DNA of 15,187 bases from Myxococcota bacterium (GCA_028823075.1 JAPKCE010000014.1:1-15187); one strand, 5' to 3'. Shown: positions 1-7,280, counted from the first letter of the stretch. Notes: generated from the sequence alone by a model not told the origin. Numbers and translations are program-made.

Positions 1-106
1 ATAGGGCGCAAAATATTTTGTTGCCTATGTGGCGCTTTGTTTCTTGGCGCAAAGCTACTTGCCGGCCTAGCCCCGCGCCTGGCAGGATGCCCGGCATGGA
101 GGCTTC
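1..106. other. Left-edge non-coding leader
   Basis: No gene is supported here. The sequence is AT-rich at the start (an AAATATTTTG stretch near 11-20) and carries the octamer GGCGCAAA twice, at 5-12 and 46-53, with a related GGCGCTTTG at 31-39. This could be the 3' end of an upstream gene or a promoter region, but no -35/-10 pair stands out. The only site with clear meaning is GGAGG at 98-102, which is the ribosome-binding site of the following lipoprotein gene. Confidence 0.4.
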
Positions 107-859
107 ATGCGCTTGTTTTCATATTTTTCCTTTGCGCTTGGTCTGCTGCTCGCAGCTTGCCCTGCGAATTTTACAACGAAACATCCGCCTTGTGATGAAA
201 ACGCTGACTGCAGCATAGAAAAACTGGGCAGCGACTTCGCCGACTACATCTGTGCCGATCAGAAGTGCTATCCGAAGGACAGTGCTCCGCAGCTCGACTC
301 GGGCTCGGGTATTGGCGGTGTGTACGACGCCGGTACTGCCGTCGACAGCGGGCAATCGTGGGATTGTCAGCAAGATTCTGACTGCCAAGACGGTCAGATC
401 TGCGGCGACGGCGTCTGTGTCGATGTTGAGGCAGGTTGCAGCAACGATGGGCAATGTCCAAATGGGCAGGTCTGTCGCGAGAGCGCCTGCTTGACCTCTT
501 GCACAGGCCACGCCGGCTGCGAGCCGAGTTTGGTCTGCCTCGAGACCGTCTGCGTCGAGCGCCCGACCTGTTCTCAAAGTTCGCGAATCCCGCTTCCACC
601 TTCTGCTGATGTGGGGCTGCCGGCCGGGGATTCCGGGGCTACTCCTTTTGCAGACACTGGTCCCGCGCCGGCTGCGGATTCCGGCCCTGCTCCAGTTGCC
701 GACTCCGGTCCTGCGGCAGGTGTTGATGCCGGCGCCAGCAGTTCATGCCCAGCCGACCTGCTCTGCGTCGCGGAGCGCTGCATCCGTCCTGAATGCTACG
801 ATGGGCATCCTTGCCCCAATACACAGAGTTGTCAGCAGGGTAGATGTGTCGCCAATTAG
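107..859 (+). CDS. Cys-rich lipoprotein with DSG/DAG-Pro-Ala linker
   Basis: A predicted outer-surface or periplasmic lipoprotein of 250 residues; its function is not recognised. A short signal peptide ends in the lipobox LLAAC (Cys18), so lipidation by signal peptidase II is expected. The mature chain carries repeated C-x5-C-x-x-G-x-x-C-x-x-G-x-C units at about residues 88-160 (for example CQQDSDCQDGQICGDGVC), resembling the EB/Dickkopf-like Cys modules common in myxobacterial lipoproteins. Then comes a low-complexity octapeptide linker (about 175-210, D-S/T-G-P-A-P-x-A) and a last Cys module at the C-terminus. The ATG start has GGAGG four bases upstream. Its last 14 bases overlap the start of the next lipoprotein gene, which implies co-transcription and probably translational coupling. 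A scaffold or adhesive surface role is possible, but nothing in the sequence shows one. Confidence 0.82.
   Translation: MRLFSYFSFALGLLLAACPANFTTKHPPCDENADCSIEKLGSDFADYICADQKCYPKDSAPQLDSGSGIGGVYDAGTAVDSGQSWDCQQDSDCQDGQICGDGVCVDVEAGCSNDGQCPNGQVCRESACLTSCTGHAGCEPSLVCLETVCVERPTCSQSSRIPLPPSADVGLPAGDSGATPFADTGPAPAADSGPAPVADSGPAAGVDAGASSSCPADLLCVAERCIRPECYDGHPCPNTQSCQQGRCVAN
629..736 (+). repeat. 24-bp tandem repeat encoding D-S/T-G octapeptides
   Basis: Inside the first lipoprotein, four full copies plus a partial copy of an eight-codon unit start at 629, 653, 677, 701 and 725. The encoded units are DSGATPFA, DTGPAPAA, DSGPAPVA, DSGPAAGV and the partial DAGA. The copies differ at many third positions, so the array is old or under protein-level selection rather than a fresh expansion. 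It is probably a flexible, extended linker between two Cys-rich modules. Confidence 0.75.
837..840 (+). promoter_or_regulatory. Ribosome-binding site fixing a GTG start
   Basis: AGGG lies five bases before GTG at 846, inside the end of the preceding gene. It supports a start that yields a 14-residue signal peptide ending in LLAAC. Starts further upstream in this frame would place a long basic stretch before the signal peptide. Confidence 0.55.
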
Positions 860-2981
860 GTTCGCTTTACTAGCTCTCCTCGCTGCCTGCCCGTCCGAGG
901 AGGTTGCGCTGCCCGACGCCGGTCCGCCCCCTCCTCAGGCACCGGTCTGCGGCAATGGCCAGCGCCAAGTCGATGAAGACTGCGACGACGGTAACCTACA
1001 AGCCGAAGACGGCTGCTCCCCAGAATGTAAAAATGAGACTTTGAGTTTTCAGCAGTTAGCGCTGGGCTTGGACGAGCAGCACCCTTTCACTTGCGGGCTC
1101 TCACAGGGCTCCCGGGTGTTTTGCTGGGGTGATAACAGCTTCGGCAGCGTGGGTGACGGGAGTTTGGAAACAGCGGACTTCGCTGATGTTCTCATGCCCC
1201 TTGACCTGCCTCAGGTGCGCTTGGTTGTAGCCGGCGGTGCGCATGCCTGTGCATTGTTAGAAAGTGGGTCCGTGCACTGTTGGGGTCTGGCGACGCGCGG
1301 TCAAATTGGCGAAGGTCCGGAAGGCTTGCTTTGTGGTTCGCGCGAGCGTGACCGCTGCCGTACCCATCCGGCGCCTTTACCCCGGGCGACCGAAGTCATC
1401 GAACTTGGGCTCGGGGTGGCACATAGCTGTGCTCGGCTGGCCGATCAGCGCGTGCTCTGTTGGGGCGCCAACGGCTTTGACCAGGTCGGTGATTCGAGTG
1501 GTGCATCCGAGCGAGCCGATGCAGTGGAGGTTCGCCATCTTCCCCCCGTGGATCTTCTCGCTGTCGGTAGTTTTCATAACTGTGCGCGGGATCTCGAAGG
1601 TTCTGTTTGGTGCTGGGGGCGCGGTGATTTAGGGCAACTTGGTCATGGCCGTTTGTTCAACAGTTGGCGTCCGGTGAAGGTTCAAAGTTTAGGCCAAGTA
1701 AGCGGCTTAGCACTTGGTCGAGCCCATAGCTGCGCCTTAAAAGACGATGGCAGCATGCTGTGTTGGGGGCATAACGGTTATGGGCAGCTCGGGCTGGGAG
1801 GTATGGACGGCGCCAGGCGCTGCGGCGAAGGTTTGTCGAGCCGAGGTCATTGTTTCATGAGTCCGCGCCCGGTGCTCGGTTTGGCCGATCTTAATTCCAT
1901 TGCTTTGGCCGGTGATCATAGCTGTTCCCTGGGCAATGACGGCGCGGTGCACTGTTTTGGACATAACGCGTTAGGGCAGCTCGGAGTCGGTACCAATGAT
2001 GGCGCCTTATGCCTGCCTCCCGACGGCCGCGAAGCCGCTTGTGCGCTCAGCCCCTTGCGGCTCGACGCACTGGATGGTTCGGCGGGCTTGTTCGCTGGCG
2101 GTGGCCGCAGCTGTGTGCTTAGCGAGTCCGGTTTGCCCCTCTGTTGGGGAGGTGATGACGGCAATTTACCCGCCGCCATCACGCTGCGACCAAGAGCGTC
2201 AGAGTCCACTTGTGGCGACGCCATCATCGATGCTGACGAAAGCTGCGATGACGGCAATTTAAACCCTGGCGACGGGTGTTCCGAGCGCTGTCAATTGCCG
2301 CGCTGCGGCGACGCTATCGTCGATGAAGGCGAGGCCTGTGACGACGCGAATACTGAGGAAAGTGACGCTTGTTTAAACAATTGTCAGTTGGCTCGCTGTG
2401 GCGATGGCTTGCTGCACCGCGGTTTTGAAGAATGCGACGATGGCGAGGCCAATGGTGATGAACCCGGCACTGCTTGTCGTACCAATTGCAAGCGCCCGGG
2501 CTGTGGCGATGGCGTGCTCGCCGCGGGTGAGCAATGCGACGATGGCAACGACATCGATACGGATGCTTGTCTAAGCACTTGCCGAACTGCTGTTTGCGGT
2601 GATGGTCTCGTGCAGGCCGGGGTTGAAGAATGCGATGATGGCAACGTGGTCGCCGAGGATGCTTGCAGTGACTCTTGCCAAGAAGCGCGCTGTGGCGACG
2701 GTATTGTGCGTGCTGGGATCGAAGAATGCGATGATGGCAACGACGATGCCGGTGACGCCTGTACGATCTTGTGTCGCGACGCGGTTTGCGGAGATATTTT
2801 TCGCCAACGGGGCGTCGAGCAATGCGACGACGGCAACGCCAACAATCGCGACCGCTGTCTTAATAACTGCGACCGAGCGCGTTGCGGCGATGGCGTTCAT
2901 AACCGCGTTGATGAGACTTGCGACGATGGCAACGACGACGACGATGATGACTGTCCGAACGATTGCGGGATCGAGGCTTGA
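846..2981 (+). CDS. DUF4215 / seven-RCC1-repeat surface lipoprotein
   Basis: A 711-residue predicted lipoprotein. The GTG start at 846 gives a compact signal peptide with lipobox LLAAC (Cys15); reading from an upstream ATG would misplace it. One DUF4215 unit (Cys35 onward, ending EDGCSPEC) is followed by a proline-free RCC1 region at about residues 83-440. This region holds seven copies of the motif S-C-A-L-x(4)G-x-V-x-C-W-G, enough for a complete seven-bladed propeller. The paired Cys in each copy suggests one disulfide per blade, as expected for an exported protein. Eight more DUF4215 units follow (residues 456-707), very rich in Asp, and the protein ends soon after the last one. RCC1 propellers are protein-interaction platforms, and DUF4215 repeats are disulfide-rich extracellular modules. 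The gene overlaps the lipoprotein gene before it and the methyltransferase gene after it. A binding or adhesion role is inference. Confidence 0.88.
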   Translation: MSPIRFALLALLAACPSEEVALPDAGPPPPQAPVCGNGQRQVDEDCDDGNLQAEDGCSPECKNETLSFQQLALGLDEQHPFTCGLSQGSRVFCWGDNSFGSVGDGSLETADFADVLMPLDLPQVRLVVAGGAHACALLESGSVHCWGLATRGQIGEGPEGLLCGSRERDRCRTHPAPLPRATEVIELGLGVAHSCARLADQRVLCWGANGFDQVGDSSGASERADAVEVRHLPPVDLLAVGSFHNCARDLEGSVWCWGRGDLGQLGHGRLFNSWRPVKVQSLGQVSGLALGRAHSCALKDDGSMLCWGHNGYGQLGLGGMDGARRCGEGLSSRGHCFMSPRPVLGLADLNSIALAGDHSCSLGNDGAVHCFGHNALGQLGVGTNDGALCLPPDGREAACALSPLRLDALDGSAGLFAGGGRSCVLSESGLPLCWGGDDGNLPAAITLRPRASESTCGDAIIDADESCDDGNLNPGDGCSERCQLPRCGDAIVDEGEACDDANTEESDACLNNCQLARCGDGLLHRGFEECDDGEANGDEPGTACRTNCKRPGCGDGVLAAGEQCDDGNDIDTDACLSTCRTAVCGDGLVQAGVEECDDGNVVAEDACSDSCQEARCGDGIVRAGIEECDDGNDDAGDACTILCRDAVCGDIFRQRGVEQCDDGNANNRDRCLNNCDRARCGDGVHNRVDETCDDGNDDDDDDCPNDCGIEA
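2211..2966 (+). repeat. Eight tandem DUF4215 (CGDG..CDDGN) coding repeats
   Basis: Eight units of about 84-105 bases encode CGDG-x(6-8)-E-x-CDDGN-x(5)-D-x-C-x(3)-C, separated by spacers such as RTAV and QEAR. The conserved codons GATGGCAACG and TGCGACGATGG recur nearly unchanged, while the spacers drift. Each unit has four Cys, giving two likely disulfides, and the DDGN/DD clusters could bind calcium (inference). The third unit is longer, with an inserted GDEPGTA. The last unit ends in a run of six Asp codons. Confidence 0.9.
2967..2970 (+). promoter_or_regulatory. Ribosome-binding site supporting TTG start of the methyltransferase
   Basis: GGGA sits seven bases before TTG at 2978. The TTG shares bases with the TGA stop (2979-2981) of the preceding gene, forming TTGA, a typical translational-coupling arrangement. 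An in-frame TTG at 2963 has no recognisable ribosome-binding site. Confidence 0.45.
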
Positions 2982-4012
2982 ATCGGCGCTTTCGTCTAAC
3001 TTGCGCTCACGGTTTAGAAATCTTGCTGGCCGAAGAACTCGCAGAATTAGGCTTTCGCCAGGCCGAGCAACGCCCCGGTTCGGTGCTGGTTACGGCGCCC
3101 GAATCGAGTTTGGCCGAATTGCATCGCAGCCGCCTGGCGAGTCGGGTGTGGATGATCCTCGTCGAGGCAAGCAGCGCTGAACAATGTTTGGCTCAAGCCG
3201 CGGCCATTGATTGGGCGCGCTACCGCTGGCCGGGCGATGCCCTTTCTTTGGTCGTCGCAGGAGGCTCTTTCGCAGATCTGTCGGCGCTCCAAAACCAGAT
3301 CGACAGCGAGGCGCCTGAAGGCGACGGCGGTAGCTTGTTAAAATTGCGCTTAGCGGCTGGCTGGCTAGGCCTGGAGCTCGATTGTAGCGGCGCCGATATG
3401 CATCAGCGCGGCTATCGCTTGGCCCCCTGCGAAGCGCCGCTGGATGAAAACTTTGCTGTTGCTTGCTTACGGGCCGCCGAATGGCAGGTTGGAGAACCGC
3501 TTTACGACCCTTGCTGCGGCGCTGGCGCCTTCGTCATAGAAGCTGCCTTGATGGCGCGCCCGAGCAGCCGTTTCGCACCGTGGCATTTTTCCCGCTGGCC
3601 TGGCTGGGCAGAACATGCCCCGCTGGCGCAGCAAAAGAGGCCTGTCGTTGGTCTTTTACTGGCCAGCGATCAGGCCTTCGCAGCCTACAACAGTTGCCGT
3701 GATTCGGCGCAAGCGGCCGGTTTGCTCGAAAGGATCAGCCTGCATCGCGTCGCGCTCGAGGACATGGATTTAACTCAACTTCCAAAGACTGGTTTGGTGA
3801 CCGCCCACCCTCCTTATGACCATGCTCAAGGTGGCGATGTGGTACGCCGGTTACTGGCACGTTTTCACGGTCCTTTGGCAGCCTGGCGTTTGGCAGTTTT
3901 ACTGCCCGAAACGAAGGGGAAACCCCACGGCAACCTGCAACAAAAACTTAGCTTTATGCACGCCGGCCGACGCGTTGTGCTGTGGGTTGGTTACCCCGGG
4001 GCGCCATGTTAA
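2978..4012 (+). CDS. THUMP-domain RlmL-like RNA (guanine-N2) methyltransferase
   Basis: A predicted cytoplasmic SAM-dependent RNA methyltransferase of 344 residues, similar in layout to the N-terminal half of RlmL and to YpsC-type proteins, which methylate guanine N2 in 23S rRNA. The N-terminus LNRRFRLTCAHGLEILLAEE matches the family's MN..F..T..GLE..L..EL start, which is why TTG at 2978 is preferred over TTG at 2963. A THUMP domain (about residues 40-150) is followed by the hallmark HQRGYRLAPCEAPLDENFA. The SAM-binding motif I is DPCCGAGAFVIEAAL (around residues 175-190). Motif IV reads AHPPYD where the family has NPPYG, so the catalytic Asn is replaced by His. The protein also lacks the C-terminal RlmK-like half. 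It overlaps both neighbours, which are functionally unrelated envelope genes. The family call is solid; the exact substrate and activity are uncertain. Confidence 0.85.
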   Translation: MNRRFRLTCAHGLEILLAEELAELGFRQAEQRPGSVLVTAPESSLAELHRSRLASRVWMILVEASSAEQCLAQAAAIDWARYRWPGDALSLVVAGGSFADLSALQNQIDSEAPEGDGGSLLKLRLAAGWLGLELDCSGADMHQRGYRLAPCEAPLDENFAVACLRAAEWQVGEPLYDPCCGAGAFVIEAALMARPSSRFAPWHFSRWPGWAEHAPLAQQKRPVVGLLLASDQAFAAYNSCRDSAQAAGLLERISLHRVALEDMDLTQLPKTGLVTAHPPYDHAQGGDVVRRLLARFHGPLAAWRLAVLLPETKGKPHGNLQQKLSFMHAGRRVVLWVGYPGAPC

Positions 4013-4539
4013 ATAGACGGCTATTTGTGAAATACGGTCTTCTTGGTGGTTGTGCTTTAGGGCTCGGCGGCTTGGGCCTAACCTTGCAAAAAGGACGTCC
4101 AACCGACGCACCTGAGGGCGGCCTGAAATCCCTCAGCCCGCGCCAGTGGGCGACGCTTGTTGCAGCGGTTGCGGTGATCAATCCAGGCTCTGAGAAACTA
4201 GCCTCGGCGGTGGCATTAAAAACAGCGCGCAAAATGGACCGTCTTATCGCTTCGCTCGACACGGATTTGCAGGGCGAGCTTGGACTCATCCTCAGTTTGC
4301 TCGAAAACCCGATAGCCGGGGCGATTTTCGATGGTAATTTCCGCCCCTTTTCTAGCTTGAGCGCGAAACGGCGTTCTGAGGTGATCAAGGCGTGGCAGGT
4401 CAGCTCGATCAACCTTCGTCGCGCCGCGATCAAATCTTTGCTCGGCTTGGTTCACAGTTGTTATTGGTCACAGCCGGAAACTTGGGCTCATATGGGGTAT
4501 CCCGGCCCTCCGGCCTTGGGAGGCGCTAGCGGTGGGTGA
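4006..4539 (+). CDS. Tat-signal small subunit, gluconate 2-dehydrogenase subunit 3 type
   Basis: A 177-residue protein beginning MLNRRLFVKYGLLGG, a good match to the Tat consensus S/T-R-R-x-F-L-K (twin Arg at residues 4-5) followed by a Gly/Leu-rich hydrophobic segment. The ATG at 4006 overlaps the upstream TAA (ATGTTAA) and places the Tat motif at the very N-terminus; an in-frame start at 3982 would bury it. The body has the LSPRQWATLVAAV... helix and the C-terminal TWAHMGYPGPP, typical of the small subunit that partners GMC-type dehydrogenases (gluconate_2-dh3 family). The GMC oxidoreductase gene follows directly with an 8-base overlap. Its likely role is to carry the folded flavoprotein across the inner membrane by the Tat system. 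Cys16 after LLGG could serve as a lipobox, but the hydrophobic stretch before it is short. Confidence 0.83.
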   Translation: MLNRRLFVKYGLLGGCALGLGGLGLTLQKGRPTDAPEGGLKSLSPRQWATLVAAVAVINPGSEKLASAVALKTARKMDRLIASLDTDLQGELGLILSLLENPIAGAIFDGNFRPFSSLSAKRRSEVIKAWQVSSINLRRAAIKSLLGLVHSCYWSQPETWAHMGYPGPPALGGASGG

Positions 4540-6067
4540 GATCATCAAAGCCAGTGAGCTGGACGCTCCTTTAAGCCTAAAAACAAAGGTCTGTATTATC
4601 GGCTCTGGGGCGGGGGGCGCCGTGTTGGCGATGCGTTTGGCCGAAGCTGGCATCGACACGGTCATGCTCGAGGCCGGTCCCCTTGTGAGCAGCGAAGATT
4701 TCACCCTGCGCGAAGACGAAGCCTACCCGCTGCTCTATCAGGATCGTGGCGCTAGGGTGAGTGGCGACGGCGCCATTACCATCATGCAGGGGCGCAGCGT
4801 TGGCGGTGGCACCACGGTTAACTGGACCAGTTGCTATCGAACGCCTGAGCCGGTTTTACGCCATTGGTCCGAAGTCCACGGCGTCAAGAATCTAACGAGT
4901 AAGCGCCTTGAGCCGCATTTTGAGGCCATCGAAAAGCTGCTTAGCATCGCGCCTTGGCCGGAGAGCTTATCGAACGCCAACAATCGCAAACTCTTCACAG
5001 GGGCTCGCAAGCTCGGGTGGCAGGTTGAGCCGACCCGGCGCAACGTCGCCGGCTGTGTGAGCAGCGGTTATTGCGGCATGGGCTGTCCGGTTGACGCCAA
5101 ACAGGCGATGCATCTGACGACCATCCCGGCGGCGCTCAAGGCGGGTATGACCCTGATCGCGGAATGTCCGGTGTTGCGGCTGGAAAAAGAGGGAGCACGG
5201 GTGAGCGCTGTGGTGGCCCGCGCTCAGGCCGTAGGTGATGCTGAACCCAAGGGGCAAATGATCCGAGTTGAGGCCGAGTTGGTGGTGGTCAGCGCCGGTG
5301 CTCTCAACGGCCCAGCCTTGCTGCTGCGCTCGCAGATCAACCCTGGCGGCAAGGTCGGAAAGCGTACCTTTTTGCATCCGGTGGTCGCCATGATCGGGCG
5401 CTATGCAGAGCCGGTCCACGCTTTTTATGGCCCGCCTCAAAGCGTCGCATCACATCAGTTTATCAAACCGCAGCCGGGCGGCTACGGCATGTTTATCGAA
5501 AGTGCACCGGTGCATCCGATGCTGGCGGCCAGTGTGTTGCCCGCAAGCGGGCTGGAGATAGCCGACTTGCTCGCCGACCTAGCGCATATGGGCGCGCTGA
5601 TCGCCTTGCATGTCGACGGTTTTGAGGATGAAGGTGGCAGCGTTTCTTTGCGCTCTGGTGGTCTGCCCAAACTCGATTACCCTGTCTCTCGGGGCTTGGC
5701 GGCGGCCATGAAACTCAGCCATAAACGCCTCGCCGAGTTGAGCTTGGCGGCGGGCGCCGAATGGGTAGCGTCGCTGCATCCCGAACAGATGATTCTGCGA
5801 AACAAGGCAGACCTTAAAAGGCTCGATGGGCTTGAGTATGGTGCTTTCGCTCATACCATCTTCTCGGCTCATCAGATGGGCGGCTGCGCCATGGGTCATC
5901 GTGGGGTGGTCGACGAGCATTTCGCGTTGCGCGGTATGGATAACCTGTATGTTGTCGACGGCTCGCTTTTTCCGACATCTCTCGGCGTTAACCCGTCGCA
6001 GAGCATCTACGGCCTGGCGCATCTCGCCGCCGAGGAGATCGCTGCGGCTGTCGGGGTGAAGCTATAA
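4532..6067 (+). CDS. GMC-family FAD-dependent oxidoreductase
   Basis: A 511-residue glucose-methanol-choline family flavoenzyme. FAD-binding GSGAGG at residues 24-29 and the ribose-binding Glu47 (MLEAGP) are intact, and the second FAD motif GRSVGGGTTVNW is at 87-98. The active-site region has His447 in HQMGGCAMG and Asn487 in GVNPSQSIYG, the usual GMC catalytic pair. A Cys cluster (Cys175, Cys181, Cys185; CVSSGYCGMGC...DAK) resembles that in long-chain alcohol oxidase/dehydrogenase-type GMC proteins. The GTG start at 4532 has GGGAGG (4518-4523) eight bases upstream. There is no signal peptide, so export, if any, would rely on the Tat-tagged partner upstream. It probably oxidises an alcohol or sugar and passes electrons to the respiratory chain, but no cytochrome subunit gene is nearby. 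The substrate is unknown. Confidence 0.92.
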   Translation: MGEIIKASELDAPLSLKTKVCIIGSGAGGAVLAMRLAEAGIDTVMLEAGPLVSSEDFTLREDEAYPLLYQDRGARVSGDGAITIMQGRSVGGGTTVNWTSCYRTPEPVLRHWSEVHGVKNLTSKRLEPHFEAIEKLLSIAPWPESLSNANNRKLFTGARKLGWQVEPTRRNVAGCVSSGYCGMGCPVDAKQAMHLTTIPAALKAGMTLIAECPVLRLEKEGARVSAVVARAQAVGDAEPKGQMIRVEAELVVVSAGALNGPALLLRSQINPGGKVGKRTFLHPVVAMIGRYAEPVHAFYGPPQSVASHQFIKPQPGGYGMFIESAPVHPMLAASVLPASGLEIADLLADLAHMGALIALHVDGFEDEGGSVSLRSGGLPKLDYPVSRGLAAAMKLSHKRLAELSLAAGAEWVASLHPEQMILRNKADLKRLDGLEYGAFAHTIFSAHQMGGCAMGHRGVVDEHFALRGMDNLYVVDGSLFPTSLGVNPSQSIYGLAHLAAEEIAAAVGVKL

Positions 6068-6165
6068 CGCCAAAAAAGATGCGCTCCGAAGAGATCGGCA
6101 ACCTAAATAGTGATCCATCTTGCGTCGCTTTAGGAGTAGGGGCAGTACCCCGGCATGGAGTCATT

Positions 6166-6357
6166 ATGAGCACCAAACGCCGTAACGGAAAAGCCGTCAC
6201 CATAACTGCTAAGGCCTTGCGGGCCCGTGACGAAACCAACAGCCAGATGGCCGTACGACACAGTGAAATGGCGGGTTTGCGCGACTACTTTTGCGAAACC
6301 GACGAAGAGCTTTGGGAATCGGGCTCGGCCAAGGCGAGCAGCGCAGGCACCGCGTAA
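6166..6357 (+). CDS. Small protein of unknown function (63 residues)
   Basis: A short gene starting at ATG 6166 with GGAG (6157-6160) five bases upstream. In-frame starts further up lack a ribosome-binding site. The protein is hydrophilic, with a basic N-terminus (MSTKRRNGKAVTITAKALRA), an acidic segment (ETDEELWESG) and an Ala/Ser tail. It has no signal peptide or membrane segment and a single Cys. I do not recognise the family. The basic N-terminal third could contact nucleic acid, but that is a guess from composition. It follows a 98-base gap after the oxidoreductase gene, so it may have its own promoter, and the next gene starts 74 bases downstream. Confidence 0.6.
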   Translation: MSTKRRNGKAVTITAKALRARDETNSQMAVRHSEMAGLRDYFCETDEELWESGSAKASSAGTA

Positions 6358-6420
6358 CTTCGATGGTAAATTTCACCTTCCTGCCTCGCCAGGGAGGGCA
6401 TGCTTTGCTATGTCGCCCAC

Positions 6421-6425
6421 GGAGG
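6421..6425 (+). promoter_or_regulatory. Ribosome-binding site fixing a TTG start
   Basis: GGAGG lies six bases before TTG at 6432. Starting there gives a textbook signal peptide (MRIAIIFSLMVSPTVWA). The in-frame ATG at 6363 has no ribosome-binding site and would put a long basic stretch ahead of the hydrophobic core. Confidence 0.6.
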
Positions 6426-6431
6426 CAGCTT

Positions 6432-7280
6432 TTGCGTATCGCCATTATTTTTAGCCTGATGGTCTCGCCCACAGTTTGGGCGCAGCAACCAGCCTTGGTC
6501 GGCCTGCCAGAACTCAAACCTTTAAGCGCTCCTGTAAATGAGGTTCATATCAAGGCCGAACGCGTGCCCGAGCAAGCCCCAGCCAGCCGGCGTTTAGCCT
6601 TGCTCGACTTGGCGACCGGGCCGCGCATTGAAACCGGACTGGCGCAGCGTTTGAGCGCTCGTTTGGCCGCAGCGCTCAAGGGGGCAGGCAATTTCTCCGA
6701 ACTTGTCGCCCCGGCTCTGATCGGCGCCCAATTATCGCTCGCAGACCAGCAGCGTTTGAACGATTGTTCCAGCCCGTCGTGCTTGATCGAATTGGGTGCT
6801 TTGTTGAGCGTCAATGCCATTGTCACTCCGCGCCTAACCCTTGAGCAAGACGGCTTTCGTCTGAGTCTCGATTATATGGACTTGGCGGTCGAAGCCCGTT
6901 GGCGTCGCGAATTACGGGGTAAGTCGAGCGAAGCCGAACTGTTCAAGTCCTTGCCGGTTTTGGTGAGCTCGCTATGGAGCGGAAAGCCTATAAAAACGCA
7001 GCTTCCGGCAGGTTTGGCCGCGAGCCCAAGCGATAAACCCACCGCTAAAGGTGAGCTAGCGCGCTGGGGCTCGGTGCTCGTCGGCATGGGTGGGGTCGCC
7101 GCCTTTGGGAGCAGTTACCTCGTCATGCGCTCCGCACAGGAGAACTACGAACCGACCACCGCCAGTGCGAACGATGTCGATCAACTCGCCAGCGCTGAGT
7201 TGCGCGCTCGCCTGCTTTGGGGTGCCGGTTTGGCGCTCACCGGCGCCGGTGTCGCCGGTTTTAGCCTGCTCGGCAAATGA
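6432..7280 (+). CDS. Periplasmic CsgG/TolB-N-like protein with two C-terminal hydrophobic segments
   Basis: A 282-residue exported protein. TTG at 6432, preceded by GGAGG, gives a clean Sec signal peptide cleaved after TVWA. The next part (RRLALLDLATG...LSARLAAALKG...CSSPSCLIELGALLSVNAIV) follows the pattern of CsgG/FlgO/TolB-N-like domains found in many deltaproteobacterial periplasmic proteins. These predict a short-named lipoprotein or enzyme level by summing over 'sources', but their biochemical role is mostly unknown. The CSSPSC pair probably forms a disulfide. Two Gly-rich hydrophobic segments near the C-terminus (WGSVLVGMGGVAAFGSSYLV and LLWGAGLALTGAGVAGFSLL), separated by a polar loop, suggest membrane anchoring. 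The stop TGA shares bases with the ATG of the downstream lectin-domain lipoprotein (ATGA), so the two products are probably made together. The fold assignment is moderate. Confidence 0.72.
   Translation: MRIAIIFSLMVSPTVWAQQPALVGLPELKPLSAPVNEVHIKAERVPEQAPASRRLALLDLATGPRIETGLAQRLSARLAAALKGAGNFSELVAPALIGAQLSLADQQRLNDCSSPSCLIELGALLSVNAIVTPRLTLEQDGFRLSLDYMDLAVEARWRRELRGKSSEAELFKSLPVLVSSLWSGKPIKTQLPAGLAASPSDKPTAKGELARWGSVLVGMGGVAAFGSSYLVMRSAQENYEPTTASANDVDQLASAELRARLLWGAGLALTGAGVAGFSLLGK

Noticed and set aside
2384..2900. Long open frames on the minus strand opposite the DUF4215 arrays (also opposite 7580-8074)
   Set aside because: They mirror the periodic codon pattern of the plus-strand repeats, give low-complexity Ala/Ser/Pro- or Val/Ile/Ala-rich translations, and lack ribosome-binding sites and recognisable domains.
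2211..2966. Regularly spaced ~84-105 base repeats that could be mistaken for a CRISPR array
   Set aside because: The repeats are in frame inside a protein gene, the units are too long, and the conserved parts encode CGDG and CDDGN motifs, not identical short repeats.
6139..6151. GGGG-CAGTA-CCCC hairpin before the 63-residue gene
   Set aside because: A 4-bp stem with no T-tract is too weak for a terminator and could be chance in GC-rich DNA.
6291..6431. N-terminal extension of the CsgG-like protein from upstream TTG or ATG 6363
   Set aside because: It would put many basic residues before the signal peptide and overlaps the 63-residue gene. GGAGG before TTG 6432 gives a normal signal peptide.
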